Source: JBBQVO01 sp038211505
GTDB lineage: Bacteria; Chloroflexota; Dehalococcoidia; DSTF01; JACRBR01
Assembly (NCBI GenBank): GCA_038211505.1
Contig: JBBQVO010000074.1
Coordinates: forward strand, 1 to 14,557
Reading direction: 5' to 3'
DNA length: 14,557 nucleotides
Numbering within the stretch: the stretch's first letter is position 1; each line of letters opens with the position of its first letter. The notes beneath the pieces were generated by a model, which saw nothing but the letters and a program-made list of their open reading frames with translations, had not been told where the DNA came from and did not search any database. A program made the translations under genes and the position numbers. Positions 1-6,928 of the stretch are shown piece by piece.

Positions 1-2
1 TG

Positions 3-950
3 CCGTCCGGCGTCGCTGCGCCTCCGCGGAGCGAGGGCGCGCCGCAGCCGGCGACGAAGGAGAAGGCGCAGGTCGACGCGTCGCCGAAGCGGCCGCGCGA
101 CTATCTGCCGCAGCCGTACAACGACTTCATCGACCACGCCGAGCAGGAGTTCAGCCTGCCGAAGCGCGGGCAGGAGGAAGACTTCTCGCAGGGCATGCGC
201 CGACTCGGATCCGGCGACTTCTCGAAGAAACAGGTGGAGGCGATACTCGAGTTGAAGGTGCCGGTGTTCGCCGCCGGTCTCGGCAACCCGGGGCCGTACG
301 CCGACGCGTTTCACGCGCAGGGCGCGAAGGTGATCGGCCTCGTCGGCAACGTCAAGAACGCGCGGCGGATCGCCGATAGCGGCACCGACGTCGTCGTCGC
401 GCAGGGCACGGAGGCGGGCGGCCACACCGGCCGCATCGGCACGATGGCGCTGCTACCGCAGGTGATCGACGCCGTGAGCCCGACGCCGGTCTGCGCCGCC
501 GGCGGCATCGGCGACGGCCGCGGCATCGCGTCGGCGCTGGCGATGGGCTGCGACGGCGTCTGGATCGGCACGGCGTTCCTCGTCTCGCGCGAGGCGACGT
601 GGCCGGACCTGCTGAAGAACCGCATCCTCGCGGCGACGGAAGAGGACACGCGCGTCACGCGCCTCTACAGCGGCAAGACAATGCGCAACATCAACAACCC
701 GCTGATCGAATACTGGGAGTCGCAGAAGCTCGACGCGTTGCCGATGGGCATGCAGGGCATCGTCTCCGGCGAGATCATGGCCGGCGCGCGCCAGGCCGAC
801 AAGCTCGAACTGCTGATGAACCCCGCTGGCCAGATCAGCGGCATGCTCCACGAGTCACGGCCGGCGAAGGACATCCTCGAAGAGATGGTTCGCGACGCGG
901 CGCAGATCATCGCCGAAGATCTGCGGACGCGTGTGCAGGCTTCGGTGTAG
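3..950 (+). CDS. Nitronate monooxygenase-family FMN protein (5' partial)
   Basis: The frame is open to the left edge, so the start and the N-terminal part of the TIM barrel are missing; 315 residues are visible. Visible residues 133-143 read AQGTEAGGHTG, the nitronate monooxygenase (2-nitropropane dioxygenase) signature carrying the catalytic His. Residues 165-174 (AAGGIGDGRG) and 182-192 (GCDGVWIGTAF) are the FMN-phosphate-binding loops. Family members oxidise alkyl nitronates, but related FMN proteins include the enoyl-ACP reductase FabK, so the substrate is uncertain. Visible residues 1-60 are rich in Pro, Lys, Glu and Ala and look disordered; they sit before the conserved VPVFAAGLGNPG strand, so they are probably a lineage-specific insertion within the barrel. 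The product is expected to be cytoplasmic. The hicB gene begins 9 nt after the stop, so the two are probably co-transcribed. Confidence 0.88.
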   Translation, partial: PSGVAAPPRSEGAPQPATKEKAQVDASPKRPRDYLPQPYNDFIDHAEQEFSLPKRGQEEDFSQGMRRLGSGDFSKKQVEAILELKVPVFAAGLGNPGPYADAFHAQGAKVIGLVGNVKNARRIADSGTDVVVAQGTEAGGHTGRIGTMALLPQVIDAVSPTPVCAAGGIGDGRGIASALAMGCDGVWIGTAFLVSREATWPDLLKNRILAATEEDTRVTRLYSGKTMRNINNPLIEYWESQKLDALPMGMQGIVSGEIMAGARQADKLELLMNPAGQISGMLHESRPAKDILEEMVRDAAQIIAEDLRTRVQASV

Positions 951-959
951 AATCAGGGC

Positions 960-1193
960 ATGCTGATGGAGTATTTGATCCTGATCCACGTTGCCGAAGA
1001 GGGCGGGTATTGGGCCGAGTTTCCGACGCTGCCGGGCTGCTACACGCAGGGCGAGACGCTCGAGGAACTCCTTGAGGACGCGCCCAAAGCCGTAGAGTCT
1101 CACCTCGAAGCCCTGGTCGAGTTCGGCAAGCCAATACCGAGCGAACGTCCCTTCTTCACGACAATCCAAGCGCCCACTCCGTCGGCGGCTTGA
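960..1193 (+). CDS. hicB: HicB-like antitoxin, short form
   Basis: The product is 77 residues. It matches the partial RNase-H fold of HicB: a starting beta strand (EYLILIHV), the signature AEFPTLPGCYTQGET at about residues 19-33, then an acidic helix (LEELLEDAPKAVESHLEAL). HicB proteins bind and neutralise the HicA mRNA interferase. The protein ends soon after this domain and has no visible C-terminal helix-turn-helix or ribbon-helix-helix region, so it may not autoregulate by binding DNA. A second in-frame ATG at 966 is an alternative start that would begin MEYLILIHV. The stop is 6 nt before the hicA start, an arrangement fit for one mRNA. The order is hicB then hicA, the reverse of E. coli, but this order is known in other systems. 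Confidence 0.85.
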   Translation: MLMEYLILIHVAEEGGYWAEFPTLPGCYTQGETLEELLEDAPKAVESHLEALVEFGKPIPSERPFFTTIQAPTPSAA

Positions 1194-1199
1194 TTCACT

Positions 1200-1421
1200 G
1201 TGCCTGAGTTCCGAAACGTCCGACCCGACGCGGCAATCCGGGCGTTCGAACGGGCGGGAGGCGTGCGGCGCTCCGGGAAGGGATCGCACACAAACGTGAA
1301 CATGCCAAACGGCTTCGTGGCCACGATTCCACACAAGAGCCCCGTCAAGGTGGGCCTCTTGCTCGACATGATGAAAAGGTCGGACCTCACGCCGGATGAG
1401 TTTGCTGGTCTCCTGAAGTAG
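1200..1421 (+). CDS. hicA: HicA-like mRNA interferase toxin
   Basis: The product is 73 residues with a GTG start 6 nt after the hicB stop. It has the small dsRBD-like HicA fold: an N-terminal helix (DAAIRAFERAGGV), the G-K-G-S-H motif at residues 26-30 with the expected catalytic His30, a strand with the conserved IPHKSPVKVG segment (residues about 43-52), and a final helix (LTPDEFAGLLK). HicA toxins cleave mRNA and inhibit translation until bound by HicB. The usual catalytic His is present, so nothing suggests inactivation. The pair lies between a flavoprotein gene and the CoA-transferase pair and looks like a self-contained module in a metabolic cluster. Confidence 0.85.
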   Translation: MPEFRNVRPDAAIRAFERAGGVRRSGKGSHTNVNMPNGFVATIPHKSPVKVGLLLDMMKRSDLTPDEFAGLLK

Positions 1422-1474
1422 TAGGAGCTGCGGTGACCGGCAATCCGTACAGACCTATCGTCGACCGCGGATCG

Positions 1475-1504
1475 CCTGTGTCCCTCTGTGCCTGCTGTGG
1501 ATAA
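1475..1504 (+). repeat. CTCTGTG-type short intergenic repeat
   Basis: The stretch reads CCTGTGTCCCTCTGTGCC followed by TGCTGTGGATAA, a degenerate tandem of a CTCTGTGYC unit with a period near 9 nt. It is essentially the reverse complement of the CACAGAGG tract at 5707-5740, so the same repeat type occurs here in opposite orientation. It lies 54 nt after the hicA stop and ends 9 nt before the start of the first CoA-transferase, so it would be transcribed in that gene's leader. No function is known to me. Confidence 0.6.
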
Positions 1505-1513
1505 CCTTCCCCG

Positions 1514-2812
1514 ATGACTGATTCCGCGCTCGACGATATTCGTGTTCTCGATCTTGCCGGCGACATCGGCGTGTATGCGACGAAGCTGCTCGCAAATCTC
1601 GGCGCCGACGTTATTCGCATTGAGCCGCCGGACGGCGATCCGATGCGCGACATCGGGCCGTTCTGGCACGATGACCCCGAGGGCGGGGCGGAGCCCGTAG
1701 CGGATCGCAGCCTTTACTTCTTCAATCTCAACGCGAACAAGCGCGGCATCACGCTCGACTTCACGAAGCCGGACGGGCGCGCACTCTTCGAGAAGCTCGT
1801 TGCGACGGCGGACGTCGTCGTCGAGACCTATACGCCGGGCTACCTCGACAGCCTCGGGCTTGGATACGAAGCGCTGACGAAGATCAGGCCGGGCATCATC
1901 CTCACATCGATCACCGGCTTCGGGCAGGATGGGCCGCACGCCGGGTATGCGTGGGCGGACATCGTCGGCGTGGCGATGTCCGGCATGATGACACTCGCCG
2001 GCGAGAAGGAAGACCCGCCGAACATGCCGTACGGCTACCAGGGCTACATCAACGCGGGCATCGCCGGCGCCGGCGGCACGATGATGGCGCTCGTCCATCG
2101 CGACGGAACGAACGAGGGCCAGCACGTCGATGTGTCGATGCAGGAGGCGCTCTCGATCAATCAAGAAACCGCTATGCAGACGTACGACATGACGAAGCAG
2201 ATCCGGGGGCGCACGGGGGCCCGCGGCATCATCCCGATCGACATCCCCGGCATTGGCATCTACGACTGCACCGACGGTCAGATCTTCGCCTATCTCGGCA
2301 CGCCGGGGGGCGCGCCGTGGACGGTGATGCTCGATTGGATGAAGCGCGAAGGCATGGCCGAAGACCTCGACGAGGGCGACAACCTCGATATGGTGAAGAG
2401 CCTCAATCTCGCGTTCCTCACGGGCCTGGTGCGCGAGCCGGAGAAGCTGCCGGAGCGCATCAAAGTGCTCGGCCATATGCACGGCATCTTCTCGCGTTTT
2501 TGCGCCAGCATGAGCAAGTGGCAGATCTACGAAGAGGGGCAGAGGCAGCGGCTGATGCTCGGCATCGTCTCGACGCCGGAAGATCTGGCGAAGAACCCGC
2601 AGCTCGCGCACCGCAACTGGTACCGCGATCTCGAACACGATCATCTCGGCGCAAAGGTACGCTACGTCGGCCCGCCGTACCGCCTCAGCGCGACGCCGGC
2701 GACACTCCGCACGCGCCCGCCGCTGCCGGGCGAGCACAACGCGGCCGTGTACGGTGAGTTGGGCGTAACGCCCGAGGGCCTCAAGTCGCTGACAGCGAGC
2801 GAAGCGATATGA
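1514..2812 (+). CDS. CaiB/BaiF family III CoA-transferase, catalytic Asp replaced
   Basis: The 432-residue product has normal length for a family III (CaiB/BaiF) CoA-transferase, which moves CoA between acyl donors and acceptors through an Asp-bound mixed anhydride. It opens with the CoA-binding fold (IRVLDLAGDIGVYATKLLANLGAD), continues with NANKRGITLD (residues about 73-82) and ITGFGQDGP (133-141), and has the GTNEGQHVDVSMQEAL helix-loop at 198-213. In ungapped alignment to the usual G-D-x-x-x-G motif, 15 residues before the end of the next helix's A-A-L, this protein has GYINAG (177-182). Tyr178 therefore replaces the nucleophilic Asp, and the nearest upstream Asp is residue 167. The next gene encodes a paralogue that keeps an Asp, so this could be the non-catalytic subunit of a heteromer. 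The ATG at 1514 has only a weak ribosome site. Confidence 0.9.
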   Translation: MTDSALDDIRVLDLAGDIGVYATKLLANLGADVIRIEPPDGDPMRDIGPFWHDDPEGGAEPVADRSLYFFNLNANKRGITLDFTKPDGRALFEKLVATADVVVETYTPGYLDSLGLGYEALTKIRPGIILTSITGFGQDGPHAGYAWADIVGVAMSGMMTLAGEKEDPPNMPYGYQGYINAGIAGAGGTMMALVHRDGTNEGQHVDVSMQEALSINQETAMQTYDMTKQIRGRTGARGIIPIDIPGIGIYDCTDGQIFAYLGTPGGAPWTVMLDWMKREGMAEDLDEGDNLDMVKSLNLAFLTGLVREPEKLPERIKVLGHMHGIFSRFCASMSKWQIYEEGQRQRLMLGIVSTPEDLAKNPQLAHRNWYRDLEHDHLGAKVRYVGPPYRLSATPATLRTRPPLPGEHNAAVYGELGVTPEGLKSLTASEAI

Positions 2813-2833
2813 AATCGATGACGCCCGCCCCAA

Positions 2834-2893
2834 CCCTTCGTGCTTCTTCGTGGCCATTCGTGGATCCCGAACCCTTCGTGTCCTTCGTGGTTG
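2834..2893 (+). repeat. CTTCGTG-type short intergenic repeat
   Basis: Between the two CoA-transferase genes, five copies of TTCGTG(G/C/T) recur with irregular 9-20 nt spacing (CCCTTCGTGCTTCTTCGTGG, CCATTCGTGG, CCCTTCGTGTCCTTCGTGG). The tract starts 21 nt after the first stop and ends just before the ribosome-binding site of the second gene (GGTGAG at 2904-2909). It makes up most of the 100-nt spacer. I see no stable hairpin. It resembles the other low-complexity tracts in this window in position, but not in sequence. Confidence 0.6.
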
Positions 2894-2912
2894 AACAAAC
2901 AATGGTGAGAAC

Positions 2913-4148
2913 ATGAAACTTCCACTCGACGGACTAAAAGTCGCTGACTTCTCCTGGTTTGGGGCGGGGCCGATCTGCGCGGAGAACCTCGGGCGGTTTG
3001 GGGCGACGGTGGTGCGCGTCGAGTCGGAGGCGCATGTCGACGGGCTGCGCGGTGTCATGCCGTTCGCGCCGGGGAAGACGGGCTACAACGTCAGCGGCTA
3101 CTTCAACGCGTACAACGCGGGCAAGCTCGACCTCACGCTCAATCTCAGCACCGAGATGGGCAAGGAGATGGGGCGCAAGCTGATCGCCTGGTGCGACGTC
3201 TTCATCACGAACCAGACGAACCGTATGGTCGAGCGCTGGAACTTCGGCTACGACGAGCTGGTGAAGATCAACCCGACGATCATCGCGGCGTACCAGCCGA
3301 TGCAGGGTTTCGATGGCCCGCACAAGGACTTCTTCGGCTTCGGATCGGTGCTCAACGCGATCACCGGCTACAACGAGCTGAGCGGCTTTCCGAACCGCCC
3401 ACCCATGGGCATCGGCACCAACTATCCCGACTACGTGATCAACCCCGGCCACACGCTGATCGCCATTCTCGCGGCGCTGCGCTATCGCAACAAAACCGGC
3501 AAGGGGCAGTGCATCGAGCTGGCGCAGATCGAATCGGCGGTTGCGCCGCTCGCGCCGGCCGTGATGGACTATGCGGCGAACGGCCGCGTGCAAACGCGCG
3601 CGGGAAATCGCATCGCGCACGCGGCGCCGCACGGCGCCTATCGCTGCGCCGACAACACGTGGAACGATCAGCCGGAGGATCGCTGGATCGCGATCGCGAT
3701 CTTCGACGACGCACAATGGCGCACGCTCGTCGACGCTATGGGCGCGCCGGCGTGGGCATCCGACGCGAAGTTCGCGACGCTGGCCGCGCGCAAGCAGCAC
3801 GAGGACGAGCTCGACGCCAACATCAACGCCTGGACGAAGGAGCAGCGCGCCGAGGACGTGATGGCGCTGCTGCAGTCGCGCGGCGTGCCGGCCGGCGTCG
3901 TCCAGAACGCGCGCGATGTGCTCGAGGATGCGCAGATGAAGGCGCGGCAGTATTACCAGTACCTCGATCACCCGGAGGCCGGCCACAACGCCTACGACGG
4001 CGCCCCGTTCCGCCTCTCGAAGACCCCCGGCACGCTCCGCTCCGCCGCCCCCGTCCTCGGCCAGGACAACGAGTACGTCTGCAAAGAGCTGCTCGGCATG
4101 AGCGACGACGAGATCGCGGAGGCGCTGGTCGAGCAGGCGCTGTATTAG
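2913..4148 (+). CDS. CaiB/BaiF family III CoA-transferase, Asp present
   Basis: The 411-residue product is a second family III CoA-transferase, probably co-transcribed with the one upstream. Features in order are GLKVADFSWFGAGPICAENL (residues 7-26), the NAGKLDLTLNL segment (68-78), the GFDGPHKDF loop (132-140), YPDYVINPGH (171-180) and KTGKGQCIELAQIESA (194-209). Asp173 lies one residue from the position of the catalytic Asp of formyl-CoA transferase in an ungapped alignment, as in a subgroup with a TDY or PDY motif, and is probably the nucleophile. The substrate cannot be told from sequence. A clear ribosome site (GGTGAG) precedes the ATG. The stop codon overlaps the stop of the convergent gene at 4145, so there is no terminator between them. 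Confidence 0.92.
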   Translation: MKLPLDGLKVADFSWFGAGPICAENLGRFGATVVRVESEAHVDGLRGVMPFAPGKTGYNVSGYFNAYNAGKLDLTLNLSTEMGKEMGRKLIAWCDVFITNQTNRMVERWNFGYDELVKINPTIIAAYQPMQGFDGPHKDFFGFGSVLNAITGYNELSGFPNRPPMGIGTNYPDYVINPGHTLIAILAALRYRNKTGKGQCIELAQIESAVAPLAPAVMDYAANGRVQTRAGNRIAHAAPHGAYRCADNTWNDQPEDRWIAIAIFDDAQWRTLVDAMGAPAWASDAKFATLAARKQHEDELDANINAWTKEQRAEDVMALLQSRGVPAGVVQNARDVLEDAQMKARQYYQYLDHPEAGHNAYDGAPFRLSKTPGTLRSAAPVLGQDNEYVCKELLGMSDDEIAEALVEQALY

Positions 4149-4774
4149 CATTCGTCAGATGTCGAGCGGCGACGATTGCGCCACAGAGCTCCCGCGCCAT
4201 AAATCGTGGCGCTAGATCCCAGGGCCATCACACCCAGGATCGCGAAGAACAGCCCGTACGCGGTCATTGCCGGTGCCGCCCCCAACCCGGTGTTGGGCAG
4301 CGTCACGTTCGGCTTCGCCGTTGCGGGCGCACACAGATAGTTCGTCGACCCTCTCTGCGGCTCGCCCGTTTCGCTCCCCCGGAACGCAAACACGCTGACA
4401 TCGGCATTCCCGCCGTCCGGCCCGCAGCCGCCGGGAGCGAAACCCGGTTCGTAGTCGAACCGTCTCGCGCTCGGCGGCAGCGTGTAGTGCCGCGTCGCGC
4501 CGCGAATCGTCACGTCGACACGGAATCCGTCCTCGCCGCCATCCGGGGTGTAATCCCAGCGCACGGCCTCAAGCTGAACCAGGAGGTCGCTCACGTGCAG
4601 CCGTAGCGGCGGCACCGTCGACGGCGCCGTCGGTGTCGGGGTTGGCGGTGTGGGCGTCGTTCTGGGCGTGGGCGTTGAAATCACCTGCGCGTCCGCGGAC
4701 GGACTCGTCAGCAGCGCTACGCAGCACAGAAGCAACCCGACGACAACGAGCCGAGTCGCAGTACTCACGATCAC
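4145..4774 (-). CDS. Secreted protein with LPNTG cell-wall sorting signal
   Basis: The 209-residue product is not one I recognise by name, but its layout is clear. Residues 1-29 are a signal peptide (hydrophobic stretch 8-22, likely cut after ADA). Residues 33-56 are a Thr/Pro linker (TPTPRTTPTPPTPTPT). Residues 57-150 look like one beta-sandwich, perhaps fibronectin type III-like, with EDGFRVDVTI at 81-90 and Cys117 and Cys148. The C-terminus has LPNTG (159-163), a hydrophobic segment (about 172-198) and RNRRR, which together match a sortase-type sorting signal. The mature protein would be exposed at the surface and anchored covalently or by the helix. No sortase gene is in the window. The GTG start has a strong GGAGGTG site 6-7 nt upstream. 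The 3' end overlaps the convergent CoA-transferase stop. Confidence 0.8.
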   Translation of the reverse strand: MIVSTATRLVVVGLLLCCVALLTSPSADAQVISTPTPRTTPTPPTPTPTAPSTVPPLRLHVSDLLVQLEAVRWDYTPDGGEDGFRVDVTIRGATRHYTLPPSARRFDYEPGFAPGGCGPDGGNADVSVFAFRGSETGEPQRGSTNYLCAPATAKPNVTLPNTGLGAAPAMTAYGLFFAILGVMALGSSATIYGAGALWRNRRRSTSDEC

Positions 4775-4862
4775 TACGCACCTCCGTGCTACTTGCAGCC
4801 GGCGTCAATCACCGACGTATTATTAGCACGCCCTGTGTATCGCCGGTGGAAGCGAACGCGAC
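4775..4862. promoter_or_regulatory. Divergent intergenic region, candidate promoters
   Basis: This 88-nt spacer separates the divergent starts of the LPNTG protein (minus) and the small membrane protein (plus). Its only AT-rich core is TATTATTAG at 4818-4826. TATTAT could act as a plus-strand -10 box, with a poor -35 (TTGCAG, 4793-4798) at 19-nt spacing; the complementary TAATAA could serve the minus strand. The minus-strand ribosome site GGAGGTG lies at about 4781-4787. Promoter calls in an unidentified high-GC lineage are weak. Confidence 0.25.
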
Positions 4863-5231
4863 GTGAACCAAATCAAAACAGAACCGCCCGGTGGCCATTG
4901 GTGGCCGGGTCGGATCAGCGCCATTATCAGCGCGGTGCTGACGGTGTTGGCGTGCCCATTGCTGGCTGTCACCGCTTGGGCGTTCGTCAGCATCCTGCTG
5001 TCTCATCGGCCCGACGACCGGCCCGGGTACCAGCGGGACGAGGACTACGGCATCGGCGTGGCAATCGCCTACATGTACGGCGTCGTCCTCCTGTGGATCG
5101 CGGGCGCGTTGTTGATCGCAGCCGCCGGACTGTTTCTACGCCCGGGACTGCGGTCGCACGTCATGTACACCGTATTCGGGCTGATGGTCGCGCTTCCGAT
5201 CGTCGAGATCCTCGCGGTGAGACTGAAGTGA
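4863..5231 (+). CDS. Small three-helix membrane protein, unknown function
   Basis: I do not recognise this 122-residue product. It has a short hydrophilic N-terminus (MNQIKTEPPGGHWWPG) and three hydrophobic segments at about residues 18-46, 64-92 and 101-118. A charged loop (HRPDDRPGYQRDEDYG, residues 48-63) lies between the first two, and a short basic turn (RPGLRSH) between the last two. The GTG at 4863 is the first start in frame after the divergent spacer. A possible ribosome site, GGAAG, lies about 10 nt upstream. It is divergent from the LPNTG surface protein, so shared control is possible but not shown. The C-terminus ends right after helix three. Confidence 0.6.
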   Translation: MNQIKTEPPGGHWWPGRISAIISAVLTVLACPLLAVTAWAFVSILLSHRPDDRPGYQRDEDYGIGVAIAYMYGVVLLWIAGALLIAAAGLFLRPGLRSHVMYTVFGLMVALPIVEILAVRLK

Positions 5232-5279
5232 CGCCTCGCGGATGACAGCCGGCGGGGCGCAAGTCGTTAGGAGCTATTC

Positions 5280-5702
5280 ATGCCCGCAACACTTACGCTC
5301 GACGAAGCGCACGCGTACCTCGACAGCAAGCCGGGGTGGATCATCCTGACGACGATCGGGCGCGATGGGATGCCGCATTCGGTGCCGATCGGCTACTTCC
5401 GTCTCGGCGACGACGTGTACGTCGGCTGCCGCGCCGGCGCGCAGAAGCTGAAGAACATCGAGCGTAACCCGAACGTTAGCCTGCTCGTCCAGAGCGGCGG
5501 CAGCATGCAGGACATCAAAGGTGTGATGATCCAGGGCACCGGTGTCGTCTTTACGTCCGACGACGACATCCTGCGCCTCAGCCGCGAGGCGGCGCGCGTC
5601 CGTGGCGTGCCGGAAGAACAGCTGCCGTCGGAGGCGCGACCGGGCGCGGCGTACATCCGCGTACAGCCGCGCAAGATCATCTCGTGGGACTATTCGCGCT
5701 GA
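5280..5702 (+). CDS. PPOX-class split-barrel FMN/F420-binding protein
   Basis: The 140-residue product has the pyridoxamine 5'-phosphate oxidase-like split-barrel fold. Diagnostic segments are ILTTIGRDGMPHSVPIGYF (residues 22-40), the cofactor-phosphate region QKLKNIERNPNVSLLV (55-70), GVMIQGTGVVF (81-91) and the C-terminal RVQPRKIISWD (127-137). Members of this size bind FMN, F420 or heme and act as oxidoreductases or cofactor carriers; I cannot say which cofactor is used. A good ribosome site (AGGAG, 5269-5273) precedes the ATG. The gene is 48 nt after the membrane protein gene in the same direction. A CACAGAGG repeat tract starts 4 nt after its stop. Confidence 0.85.
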   Translation: MPATLTLDEAHAYLDSKPGWIILTTIGRDGMPHSVPIGYFRLGDDVYVGCRAGAQKLKNIERNPNVSLLVQSGGSMQDIKGVMIQGTGVVFTSDDDILRLSREAARVRGVPEEQLPSEARPGAAYIRVQPRKIISWDYSR

Positions 5703-5706
5703 TTTT

Positions 5707-5740
5707 CACCACAGAGGCACAGAGGCACAGAGGCACAGAG
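5707..5740 (+). repeat. CACAGAGG tandem repeat tract
   Basis: AGAGGCAC is repeated exactly in tandem from 5713 (5713-5720, 5721-5728, 5729-5736), followed by a partial AGAG, so there are about 3.5 copies of an 8-mer. It is preceded by CACCAC. It begins 4 nt after the PPOX gene stop. The tract at 1475-1504 carries the reverse-complement form. The rest of the spacer up to the orphan hicB (5741-5852) shows only a weak 5-bp hairpin at 5755-5769. Confidence 0.85.
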
Positions 5741-5852
5741 ATTTCTTGGGGGCTGACTCGATTAGAGTCGTTTCACGGTGTCGAGTAGAGGGCGAGGATC
5801 GAGCGCCGCTGGTCGGACGCTGGTTTAAGCTGCACGGGGAGCACGTCATTTC

Positions 5853-6059
5853 ATGCGATACCTCGCTGTCATCGAGCAGACTAGCAACGGCTACTCCGCG
5901 TACGTGCCCGATCTGCCGGGCTGCATCGCCGCCGGTGATACGCGCGCCGAGACGGAGAAGCTGATCCGCGAGGCGATCGCGTGTCATCTCGACGGCATGC
6001 GCGAGGACAGCGAGCCCATCCCCGAACCTACCTCCACGAGTGTGCTCGTCGAAGCGTGA
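5853..6059 (+). CDS. Orphan HicB-like protein
   Basis: The 68-residue product has the HicB partial RNase-H fold: MRYLAVIEQ, then GYSAYVPDLPGCIAAGDT (residues about 13-30), then a helix (RAETEKLIREAIACHLDGM). It ends SEPIPEPTSTSVLVEA. A GGGGAG ribosome site lies about 10 nt before the ATG. There is no partner hicA: only 8 nt separate its stop from the 3' end of the minus-strand SGNH hydrolase, and the upstream gene is the PPOX protein. It also lacks a C-terminal DNA-binding domain. Orphan HicB-type (UPF0150) proteins are common. It might be a remnant, or might cross-act on the HicA at 1200, but its sequence differs from the HicB at 960. Confidence 0.78.
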   Translation: MRYLAVIEQTSNGYSAYVPDLPGCIAAGDTRAETEKLIREAIACHLDGMREDSEPIPEPTSTSVLVEA

Positions 6060-6067
6060 CCGCGCGA

Positions 6068-6802
6068 TCAGTTGATGTGGTTGAGGGCGTTGATGAAGTC
6101 GTCGGCGATGATGCGGTGGCCGGCGTCTGTCGGGTGCGGATCGAACTTCGGGTCGAGGACATGCGTCAGCTCGGGGCCGCGGCCCTCGAACGCGGCGAAG
6201 GGATCGGCGACGGCGACGTGCGGGAAATTCGTCGCGAGACGGCGGATCACGTCATCGAGCCGCGGCAGGACGCGTGCCGCCGGCGCCTCGAACACGTGGC
6301 CGGTGCCGGAGAAGAAGTTCGGATAGGCGAGCAGCACGATCGGCGTGTCGGGATGCGCTGTGCGCAGCGTCTTCAGGATCGTCGTGTAGTTGGCCTCGAG
6401 CTTCGCCAGCGACGCATCGAGCGGGCACGACGCCGGCAGCGGCTCTTGCTGGCACGTGGCATTCGGAATCAATCCAGCGAGGTCGTTGCCGCCGACGGAG
6501 ATCGTGATGAAGGCGAGGTGCATGCCGGCCGTCTTCGCGACCACATCGGGCAGTTGCTTGTCGATGACGTCCTGCGTCGTGGCGCCGGAGACGGCGACCT
6601 GCATCAGTTGCACGCCCTCATCGTGCGCGAGCAGCGCCGCGAAGCTCGTGGCGTTCTTGTCCGAAGCGCCGTTACCGGCGGCGACGGAATCGCCGAGCGA
6701 GACGTACGTGCCCTGATACGTGACTGACGGCGTCGCATGACCGCGGCATTTTGCTGCGGACACGGAGAGCAGGAGCAGCACGATGACGAGCGCGTACTTC
6801 AT
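6068..6802 (-). CDS. Exported SGNH/GDSL-family hydrolase
   Basis: The 244-residue product has an N-terminal signal sequence (hydrophobic residues about 3-17) and the SGNH blocks in order. Block I is SLGDSVAAG with nucleophile Ser39; block II is the VSGATT glycine region (71-76); block III is GGND (104-107); block V is DPHPTDAGH (221-229) with Asp221 and His223. The family hydrolyses esters of lipids, carbohydrates or peptidoglycan-linked groups; the substrate here is unknown. SAAKC resembles a lipobox only loosely (Lys at -1), so a soluble or anchored exported form is more likely than a lipoprotein. Four Cys residues (19, 117, 126 and none beyond the middle of the chain apart from these three plus possible signal cleavage of Cys19) leave at most one disulfide, 117-126. 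All catalytic residues appear present. Confidence 0.88.
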   Translation of the reverse strand: MKYALVIVLLLLSVSAAKCRGHATPSVTYQGTYVSLGDSVAAGNGASDKNATSFAALLAHDEGVQLMQVAVSGATTQDVIDKQLPDVVAKTAGMHLAFITISVGGNDLAGLIPNATCQQEPLPASCPLDASLAKLEANYTTILKTLRTAHPDTPIVLLAYPNFFSGTGHVFEAPAARVLPRLDDVIRRLATNFPHVAVADPFAAFEGRGPELTHVLDPKFDPHPTDAGHRIIADDFINALNHIN

Positions 6803-6836
6803 GATCGCAGGATAGCGGAACGGGTGTCAGTCATTC

Positions 6837-6857
6837 GTGATTAGTGATTAGTGATTA
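6837..6857 (+). repeat. GTGATTA heptamer tandem repeat
   Basis: GTGATTA is repeated three times without a mismatch (6837-6843, 6844-6850, 6851-6857), then GTCAC. The 7-nt period is shared with the tracts at 11421 and 12103, but the unit sequence differs. It lies 35 nt upstream of the SGNH hydrolase start on the minus strand, so it is in or near that gene's promoter or leader. Confidence 0.85.
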
Positions 6858-6928
6858 GTCACTGAGATTGGTGACGGTGGCGGCGGCCTGTTACGTGTAT
6901 TGCGCCGACCGGTGGGCGTGAGGCGACG

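Noticed and set aside
1100..3058. 652-residue open frame antisense to hicA and the first CoA-transferase
   Set aside because: It lies opposite genes with clear family motifs, is rich in Arg, Ala, His and Val as expected of a GC-rich antisense frame, and shows no domain.
2934..4151. 405-residue antisense frame opposite the second CoA-transferase, and a 471-residue plus-strand frame at 3191-4606
   Set aside because: Both are shadows of the CoA-transferase and the LPNTG gene, Arg/Ala-rich and without motifs.
5755..5769. Hairpin GACTC-GATTA-GAGTC as terminator of the PPOX gene
   Set aside because: Only a 5-bp stem and no T-run beyond GTTT; too weak to call.
6746..6802. Lipoprotein signal in the SGNH hydrolase
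   Set aside because: SAAKC has Lys at -1, which does not fit a lipobox.
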